The notes beneath the pieces are model-generated. The model saw only the letters and a program-made list of their open reading frames with translations, was not told where the DNA came from and ran no database searches. This document shows, one piece after another, positions 57,943-64,000 of a stretch of DNA of 64,000 nt. The stretch's first letter is position 1, and each line of letters opens with the position of its first letter. Source of the stretch: CAG-103 sp905215475 (GTDB lineage Bacteria > Bacillota > Clostridia > Oscillospirales > Oscillospiraceae); NCBI GenBank assembly GCA_905215475.1, contig CAJMPW010000002.1, positions 62,001-126,000 of the forward strand. The letters run 5' to 3'. The position numbers were made by a program, and so were the translations under genes.

Positions 57943-59283
57943 ATGCAGCCGAAAACCCGCGCCGTCGCCGCGCTCGATGCGCTGGGACTCGCCGCAGTCG
58001 CGGCGCTGTTTATCCTCTGGTGCGTACACACGCCGGACCTCACCGCCGCGGGCGGCATCGCCGCCGGGTGCAGCGCAGCGCTGTTTGCCGCCGTGGGGCT
58101 GCGGTTCGTGCCCGCGTGGGTGCGCTTCTGGCAGCGGGAGGCGGCACCGCCCGCCATCCCCGCACAAGAGCCGGAGCACATGGCCGCGCGCATTTTCGCC
58201 GCGCTGCTCGCGCTTGATCTTGCGCTGCTGCTGCTCACATGGGGCGTCCGCGCCCTCGCCGGGCGGCCGGAGACGCTCGCGCAGGCGCTCGAATTCTGGC
58301 GCTGCCTCGACAGCCGCCACTATCTCGACATCGCGCGCGACGGCTACATCGCCGCCGGTGATCCCGACCGCGTCGTGCAGCTCGTGTTTCTGCCGGGTTA
58401 CCCGCTCGTAGTGCGCGCGGTGATGCTGCTCGTCCCGTCGGACATCTGCGCGGGGCTGCTGACATCGGCCGTGTGCTTTGCAGGCGCGGGGTGCGTGGTC
58501 TACCGGCTGCTGCGGCTCGACCTGCCGCACCGGCAGGCGCTGCGCGCGCTGCGGTTTCTCGTGCTCGCACCGGGCTGCTTTTTCTTCGCCGCGCCCATGA
58601 GCGAGAGCCTGTTTCTGCTGCTGACGGCGGCGGCGCTCTATCTCGCGCGCACGCACAGACCCGTGCTCGGCGGGCTGTGCGGGGCATACGCCGCATTCAC
58701 GCGCTCGCTCGGGCTGCTGCTGATCGTGCCGCTGCTGTGGGAGCTGGTGCACGACGCCGTGCAGCACCGGCGCATCAGCATCCGGCAGGTTGTCGGGCTG
58801 CTGCTCGTGCCGCTGGGCTTTGCGGCGTATTGCTGCATCAACCGGCGCGTATCGGGAAATCCGTTTCAGTTTCTCATCTACCAGCGCGAGCACTGGAACC
58901 AGCGCTCGGGGCTGTTTTTCAGCACCGCCGCGTACCAGACGGACTACCTGCTGCGCTGCCTGCGCAGCGGCAATTGGCGCGATGCGCTCGGTCTCTGGCT
59001 GCCGAACCTCATCGCGTGCTTTTCCGCCCTCATCCTGCTGGCGAAGGCCGCGCCGCGGCTGCGCGCAAGCCAGACGGCGTGGTTTCTCGCGTATTACACC
59101 ATCGCCGTCGGCGCGACATGGCTGCTGAGCGCGCCGCGCTACCTGCTCGTGCTGCTGCCCGTGCCGCTGGCGCTGGCACAGTGCGCGCAAAAGCGCACCG
59201 CGAACATTGCCCTCACCGCTCTGAGCGCGCTTGCCGCGCTCGGCTATCTCGCCGCCTTCGCCCTGCGCTGGCAGGTGTGGTGA
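57943..59283 (+). CDS. PIG-V/GPI mannosyltransferase 2-like membrane protein
   Basis: 446 residues from ATG at 57943, with AGGAGG 9 bases upstream. About ten membrane segments. The luminal loop has the acidic site FWRCLDSRHYLDIARDGY, and FLPGYPLVVRAVM and ESLFLLLTAAALY follow, as in bacterial PIG-V-like proteins. It transfers a sugar, likely mannose, from a polyprenyl-phosphate donor. The acceptor is unknown. It is the second such membrane glycosyltransferase in the window, after the PMT at 30712. Confidence 0.8.
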   Translation: MQPKTRAVAALDALGLAAVAALFILWCVHTPDLTAAGGIAAGCSAALFAAVGLRFVPAWVRFWQREAAPPAIPAQEPEHMAARIFAALLALDLALLLLTWGVRALAGRPETLAQALEFWRCLDSRHYLDIARDGYIAAGDPDRVVQLVFLPGYPLVVRAVMLLVPSDICAGLLTSAVCFAGAGCVVYRLLRLDLPHRQALRALRFLVLAPGCFFFAAPMSESLFLLLTAAALYLARTHRPVLGGLCGAYAAFTRSLGLLLIVPLLWELVHDAVQHRRISIRQVVGLLLVPLGFAAYCCINRRVSGNPFQFLIYQREHWNQRSGLFFSTAAYQTDYLLRCLRSGNWRDALGLWLPNLIACFSALILLAKAAPRLRASQTAWFLAYYTIAVGATWLLSAPRYLLVLLPVPLALAQCAQKRTANIALTALSALAALGYLAAFALRWQVW

Positions 59284-59361
59284 GCCGCGCCGCCGGGCAC
59301 TGTCCTTTTATCGGGACACCAAATATGCTACACTTTAGAAAACACACAAGGAGGCAATGTT

Positions 59362-62300
59362 ATGCTGCATCTGCTCTATGGTCCTGCCGCCAGCGGCAAG
59401 ACCGATCTGCTCATGGGGCGCATCCGCGCAGCCGTCGCGGCGCGCACACCGGGGCAGGTGCTGCTCGTGCCGGAGCAATACAGCCACGAGGCCGAGCGCG
59501 CACTGTGTGCCGCCTGCGGCGACAGTCTGAGTCTGTACGCCGAGGTGCTGAGCTTCACGGGACTGGCGCGCCGCGTCGCGGCGGAGACCGGCGCGGGTGA
59601 TGCGCCGCTGCTCGATCAGGGCGGACGGCTGCTGTGCATGGCACTGGCGCTCGATCAGGTCGCGCCGCGGCTGCGGCTGTTCGGTGCGGCTGCCCGCCGG
59701 GCGCAGATGCAGCAGACGCTGCTTGGCGCGGTCGACGAGCTCAAGACCGCGTGCGTCACGCCCGACGCGCTCGAGCAGACCGCCGCGCGCTGCCCCGGCT
59801 ATCTGGGCGACAAGCTGCGCGATCTCGCGCTCGTGCTCGCGGCATATGATGCCGTGACCGCGCAGGGGCACGCAGATCCCACCGACCGCCTGACGCACCT
59901 GGCCGAGCGCATCCCCGAGAGCACGCTCGGGCGCACGGGGCAGTTTTATCTCGACGGCTTCACCGACTACACGCGGCAGGAGCTGGCCGTCGTGCGCGCG
60001 CTGCTGACGGCGGGCGCGGATGTGACGGTCTGCCTCACGCTCGACGCGCTCGCGGACGGCAACGAGATCTTCGGCACGGCGCGGCACACGGCGCGCGTGC
60101 TGCTGGACATGGCGGACGACTGCGGCGTGCCCGCCACCGTTGAGGCCTGCCCTGCCCGCGCCGCCGACACGCCGCTGCGCGTGCTCGAGCAGCAGCTGTT
60201 TTCCTACACCTCCGCGCACTTTGACGACCCTGCGCACACGATCAGCGTGCGCACGGCGGACGATCTCACGGCCGAGTGCGCATGGGCGGCCTCCCGCGCA
60301 CTGCAGCTTGTGCAGTCCGGCTGCCGCTGGCGCGACATCGCCATCGCCGCGCGCGGCTTTTCCGACTACGCGCCCGCGCTCGAGCGTATGTGTGCCTACT
60401 ACGGCGTGCCGCTCTATTTTGCCCGCCGCACCGACCTGCTGCAAAAGCCGCTCGTGGCGCTCATCCGCGCGGCCTACGACATCGTGACCGGCGGCTGGGA
60501 CGCCGAGGATATGTCCGCCTACCTGCGCACGGGGCTCGCCGGGCTCACGCCCGAGGAGACGGACACGCTCGAAAACTACGTTCTGCTCTGGTCGCTGCGC
60601 GGCGGGGCATGGACGCGTCCCGAGCCGTGGCGCCAGCATCCCGACGGCTACGGCGCGCCGGTCACGGACGAGGCCGCCGCCCGCCTTGCCGAGATCAACG
60701 ACCTGCGGCAGCGGGCCGCAGACCCGCTGCGCCTTCTGGGCGCGGAGAGCCACGCCGCCGCCACCGCCGAGGCGCAGGCCATGGCGCTGGCGGATTTTCT
60801 CGAGCGGCTGCACCTGGCACAGCGGCTCGACACGCTCGCCGAGGATCTGCGCAGCGGCGGGCGCGGCGCGCTCGCGGCCGAATATGCGCAGCTCTGGGAG
60901 CTGACGGTCGGCGCGCTCGAGCAGTTTGCCGCCATCCTCGGCGACACGCAGATGGACGCCGACACGTTTGCGACGCTGTTTTTGCGGATGCTCTCGTGCT
61001 ACGACATCGGCACGATCCCCGTCGCGCTCGACCGCGTGACCGCCGGCGACCTTGACCGGATGCGCCGGCGCGGCATCCGGCATCTGATCGTGCTCGGCGC
61101 GTCGGACGACCGGCTGCCGCGCGCCGGTGAGCCGGACGGCGTGTTCTCGCCCGAGGAGCGGCGCGAGCTGCTGGAGCTGGAGCTCGACATCGGCGGCGGC
61201 ACGGACGATGTGCTCTGGCGCGAATACAACCTCGTCTACCAGTGTGTGACGCTCCCGTCCGAGACGCTCACGGTGACCTACCCGCTCTTTGACGGCAGCG
61301 GCACGCCCACACGCGCAGCCTTTCTCGTCACGCGCATCGAGCAGCTATTCGGCACGCTGCCGCAGCCTGTTGACCCCGATGCGCAGCGGCTGCTCGCCCC
61401 CGCGCCGGCGCTGGAGCTGGCTGCGCGCACGCTGCGCGGCGCGACGGACGCCAACGCCAACGCCGCGCGCGCATGGTTTGCGCAGCATGACCCCGCCGCG
61501 CTCGCAGCGCTCACACGCGCGGCGCATACCGCCCGCGGCAAGCTCTCGCCCGAGCGCGTGCGCGCGCTCTACGGTCAGCGGCTGTATCTCTCGGCGTCGA
61601 AGGCCGAGCGCTTCAGCGCCTGCCGCTATGCCTACTTTCTGCAATACGGGCTCAAGGCCAAGCCTCGCCGCCCGGCCGCGTTCAGTCCGCCGGAGATCGG
61701 CACATTCTTCCACTATGTCCTGCAGCACACGGCACAGGACGCGACGGCCGCCGGCGGCTTTGCCGTCGTGACCGACGAGGAGCTTGGGCGCTTCACCGAC
61801 CACTGGACGCAGCGCTACATCCACGACGAGCTCAATGATTTTCAGGAGAAATCCGCACGCTTCATTTACCTCTTCCGCCGCCTGTGCCGGCAGGTGCGGC
61901 AGGTGGTGACCGACATGGCGCACGAGCTGCGCGCGGGCGATTTCGTGCCGCTGGATTTCGAGCTCAACTTCGCCGATCCCGAGCAGATCGCGCCGATCAC
62001 ACTCTCGGACGGTGCGGTGACGCTCAACATGAGCGGCGTGGCCGACCGCGTGGACGGCTGGCTGCACGACGGCAAGCTCTACCTGCGCGTGGTCGACTAC
62101 AAGACCGGGCGCAAGGCGTTCTCGCTCTCGGACGTGTGGTATGGCATGGGGCTGCAGATGCTGCTGTACCTGTTCGCACTTGAGCGCTCGGGTCCGGAGC
62201 GCTACGGTCACGAGATCGTGCCGGCAGGCGTGCTCTATGTCCCGGCACGCGATGTGCTCATCCCGGCCGACCGCCGGCTCTCGCCGGAGGAAGCGGCAAA

Positions 62301-62685
62301 AGAGCGCGCCGGCGCGGTGCGCCGCTCCGGGCTGCTGCTCGACGACAGCGCCGTGCTGCACGCGATGGAGCACAGCGACACGCCGCAGTACCTGCCGCTC
62401 TCGTCCCGGCGCAAGGCGGACGCCCTTGCCAGCGCAGAGCAGCTCGGTCTGCTTGCGCGGCACATCGAGACGACGCTGATTGATCTGGCGCACGAGCTGC
62501 GCGACGGCAGCATCACGGCAGACCCCTATTTCCGCTCCGGTCAGGACACCGCCTGCACGCACTGCGACTATCTGAGCGTCTGCCACTTTACGCCCGGCGT
62601 GGAGGGCGACTGCCACCGCGTGCTGACAAAGCTCCCCGCCGACAAGATCTGGAGCAGCCTGAAAGGAGGCGAGATGCATGGCTGA
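59362..62685 (+). CDS. addB: AddB, helicase-nuclease subunit B
   Basis: 1107 residues, typical. It begins with a Walker A-like GPAASGKTDLLM, followed by a long helicase-like region. The RecB-type nuclease domain shows VVDYKTGRKAFSLS (catalytic Lys and Asp), and iron-sulfur cysteines lie at CRYAYFLQ and CTHCDYLSVC near the end. With AddA it resects double-strand breaks and recognises Chi. AAGGAGG lies 8 bases upstream of ATG. The stop overlaps the addA start. Confidence 0.96.
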   Translation: MLHLLYGPAASGKTDLLMGRIRAAVAARTPGQVLLVPEQYSHEAERALCAACGDSLSLYAEVLSFTGLARRVAAETGAGDAPLLDQGGRLLCMALALDQVAPRLRLFGAAARRAQMQQTLLGAVDELKTACVTPDALEQTAARCPGYLGDKLRDLALVLAAYDAVTAQGHADPTDRLTHLAERIPESTLGRTGQFYLDGFTDYTRQELAVVRALLTAGADVTVCLTLDALADGNEIFGTARHTARVLLDMADDCGVPATVEACPARAADTPLRVLEQQLFSYTSAHFDDPAHTISVRTADDLTAECAWAASRALQLVQSGCRWRDIAIAARGFSDYAPALERMCAYYGVPLYFARRTDLLQKPLVALIRAAYDIVTGGWDAEDMSAYLRTGLAGLTPEETDTLENYVLLWSLRGGAWTRPEPWRQHPDGYGAPVTDEAAARLAEINDLRQRAADPLRLLGAESHAAATAEAQAMALADFLERLHLAQRLDTLAEDLRSGGRGALAAEYAQLWELTVGALEQFAAILGDTQMDADTFATLFLRMLSCYDIGTIPVALDRVTAGDLDRMRRRGIRHLIVLGASDDRLPRAGEPDGVFSPEERRELLELELDIGGGTDDVLWREYNLVYQCVTLPSETLTVTYPLFDGSGTPTRAAFLVTRIEQLFGTLPQPVDPDAQRLLAPAPALELAARTLRGATDANANAARAWFAQHDPAALAALTRAAHTARGKLSPERVRALYGQRLYLSASKAERFSACRYAYFLQYGLKAKPRRPAAFSPPEIGTFFHYVLQHTAQDATAAGGFAVVTDEELGRFTDHWTQRYIHDELNDFQEKSARFIYLFRRLCRQVRQVVTDMAHELRAGDFVPLDFELNFADPEQIAPITLSDGAVTLNMSGVADRVDGWLHDGKLYLRVVDYKTGRKAFSLSDVWYGMGLQMLLYLFALERSGPERYGHEIVPAGVLYVPARDVLIPADRRLSPEEAAKERAGAVRRSGLLLDDSAVLHAMEHSDTPQYLPLSSRRKADALASAEQLGLLARHIETTLIDLAHELRDGSITADPYFRSGQDTACTHCDYLSVCHFTPGVEGDCHRVLTKLPADKIWSSLKGGEMHG

Positions 62686-64000
62686 ACTGAACTTCACACC
62701 CGAACAGCGCGCTGCGATCGACACACGCGGCAGCACCGTGCTCGTGTCCGCGGCGGCGGGCAGCGGCAAGACCCGCGTGCTCACCGAACGCCTCATGGCC
62801 TACCTCACGGACGCGGAGACACCGGTCGACATCGACCGCTTCCTCGTCATCACCTACACGCGCGCGGCCGCAGCCGAGCTGCGCAGCCGCATCCTCGACG
62901 GGATCTATGCGCGCATTGCCTCCGACCCCGAAAACCGCAGCCTGCGGCGGCAGGTCGCGCTGTGCGCCCACGCCGAGATCGGCACGATCCACAGCTTCTG
63001 CGCAGACTTCCTGCGCGCCAACTGCGCGGCGCTTGCGCTCGCGCCGGACTTTCAGGTCGCCGATACCGAACGCTGCATCGCCCTGCGCACAACGGCGCTG
63101 GAGCACACGCTCGAGCGCGCCTATGCCCGCATGGATGCCGACGCCGGCTTCCGGCTGCTGGCCGATACCGTCGGCGGCGGACGCGACGATGCGCGCCTGA
63201 GTGCGCTTGTGCTCTCGCTTTATGACAAGATGCAATGCCACGCGCGCCCCGAGCTGTGGGCGCAGCGGCAGGTGGAGCTGCTCGCGCTCAACGGCGTGAC
63301 CGACGTCGGCAGCACCCCGTGGGGTCAGGCGCTGCTGGCGCGCGTGCGGGAGAGCGCGGCGCACTGGTGCGGCGTGCTTGAGGCGCAGCTCAAAGTCATG
63401 GCAGACGCGGGCATGGAATGGCTCATGGGCATCTACGGCGGCAGCATCTCGGCCACGGTCGACGGTCTGCACACGCTCGCGGATGCCTGTGACCGGAGCT
63501 GGGACGAGGCGATCGCGGCGCTGCAGAGCGTGCCGTTCCCGCGTCTCGGCAGCGTGCGCAACGCGCCCGATCCGGACACGCGCGAGCACGTCAAGGCGCA
63601 GCGTGACGCGGCGAAAAAAGCCGTGCAGACGCTGCAAAAGCAGATGACCACGGACTCGGCACAAGCGTTGGCCGATCTGCACGCGACCGCGCCCGCCATG
63701 CAGGCGCTGCTGGCGCTGACGCTCGACTTCGGCGCGGCCTATGCCGCCGAAAAACGGCGGCGCAGCCTTGTGGACTTCTCCGATCTCGAGCACATGGCGG
63801 CGCAGCTGCTCACGGACGAGGACGGCGCGCCGACCGAGCTTGCACACCAGCTCTCGGGGCGCTACACGGAGATCATGGTCGACGAATATCAGGACGTGTC
63901 GGAGGTGCAGGATCTCATCTTCCGCGCCGTGTCGCGCGGCGGCAGCAACCTCTTTTTCGTCGGCGACGTCAAGCAGTCGATCTACCGCTTCCGTCTCGCC
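62678..64000 (+). CDS. addA: AddA, helicase-nuclease subunit A, N-terminal part
   Basis: Open to the window edge, 441 residues seen of about 1200. ATG at 62678 overlaps addB by 8 bases; AAAGGAGG lies upstream. UvrD-type helicase motifs are present: the Q motif (FTPEQRAAID), Walker A (SAAAGSGKTRVL), ITYTRAAAAEL, the Walker B region (VDEYQDVSEVQ) and VGDVKQSIYRFR. It is the motor and second nuclease of AddAB. The C-terminal nuclease domain is beyond the window. Confidence 0.96.
   Translation, partial: MAELNFTPEQRAAIDTRGSTVLVSAAAGSGKTRVLTERLMAYLTDAETPVDIDRFLVITYTRAAAAELRSRILDGIYARIASDPENRSLRRQVALCAHAEIGTIHSFCADFLRANCAALALAPDFQVADTERCIALRTTALEHTLERAYARMDADAGFRLLADTVGGGRDDARLSALVLSLYDKMQCHARPELWAQRQVELLALNGVTDVGSTPWGQALLARVRESAAHWCGVLEAQLKVMADAGMEWLMGIYGGSISATVDGLHTLADACDRSWDEAIAALQSVPFPRLGSVRNAPDPDTREHVKAQRDAAKKAVQTLQKQMTTDSAQALADLHATAPAMQALLALTLDFGAAYAAEKRRRSLVDFSDLEHMAAQLLTDEDGAPTELAHQLSGRYTEIMVDEYQDVSEVQDLIFRAVSRGGSNLFFVGDVKQSIYRFRLA

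Overview
The window looks like the chromosome of a GC-rich anaerobic Firmicute, most likely a gut clostridium of the Oscillospiraceae/Ruminococcaceae type (inferred). The basis is: a trimeric [FeFe] hydrogenase, a six-gene Rnf complex, a CIRCE-controlled groESL operon, RNase Y, AddAB, a long-form Hpf, strong AGGAGG ribosome sites and rho-independent terminators. Most genes are very rich in G+C. The exception is an inserted element at about 18.7-28.6 kb, which is visibly richer in A+T, above all between 20.9 and 22.2 kb.

Layout. 0-5.3 kb: the end of a thioesterase, hpf, then a three-gene NADH-linked [FeFe] hydrogenase operon on the minus strand. 5.5-8.1 kb: an ABC importer operon of the nitrate/sulfonate/NMT1 type behind a promoter and an attenuator-like leader. 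8.1-8.6 kb: a 148-bp sequence repeated three times. 8.6-12.2 kb: HtrA protease, sensor kinase and response regulator. 12.4-16.6 kb: aroC, an acidic membrane protein, an rRNA methyltransferase and a lipid kinase. 16.6-18.7 kb: CIRCE-groES-groEL.

18.68-28.58 kb: an integrative mobilizable element inserted exactly at the 3' end of groEL and flanked by a 16-bp near-repeat that encodes the last groEL codons. It carries a Cro/CI-type regulator, small DNA-binding-like proteins, two divergent AT-rich anchored proteins of unknown function, two DUF3847 proteins, a candidate oriT, a MobA/MobL relaxase, a CHC2 zinc-finger protein, a VapE-like ATPase, Xis and a Tn916-type integrase. It has no conjugation channel genes, so it would need a helper.

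28.6-35.6 kb: rny, a PMT-family glycosyltransferase, rpiB, a DUF4015 protein, a small membrane protein and a FliB-like protein. 35.8-40.9 kb: the rnfCDGEAB operon (minus strand). With the hydrogenase it links ferredoxin, NADH, H2 and the ion gradient. 41.2-44.4 kb: a GH2 glycosidase and proS. 44.5-48.2 kb: small membrane proteins, a HAAS-domain protein with six 11-residue repeats, a DUF606 transporter, an ACT protein and a PurN-like protein lacking its catalytic residues. 48.2-54.4 kb: a GT4-CsaB fusion, a phosphatase-GNAT fusion, a YgiQ radical SAM protein and two small conserved proteins. 54.4-59.3 kb: an EamA transporter behind a leader hairpin, a two-subunit aconitase X, a Cro/CI-type regulator facing a 45-residue protein, and a PIG-V-like mannosyltransferase. 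59.4-64 kb: addB and the first part of addA, which runs off the window.

The most notable observations are the groEL-targeting mobile element with its MOBQ-like oriT, two genes whose best-placed start codon is ATC, intergenic structured repeats, and the PurN-like protein with all three catalytic residues replaced. No tRNA, rRNA or CRISPR array was seen.
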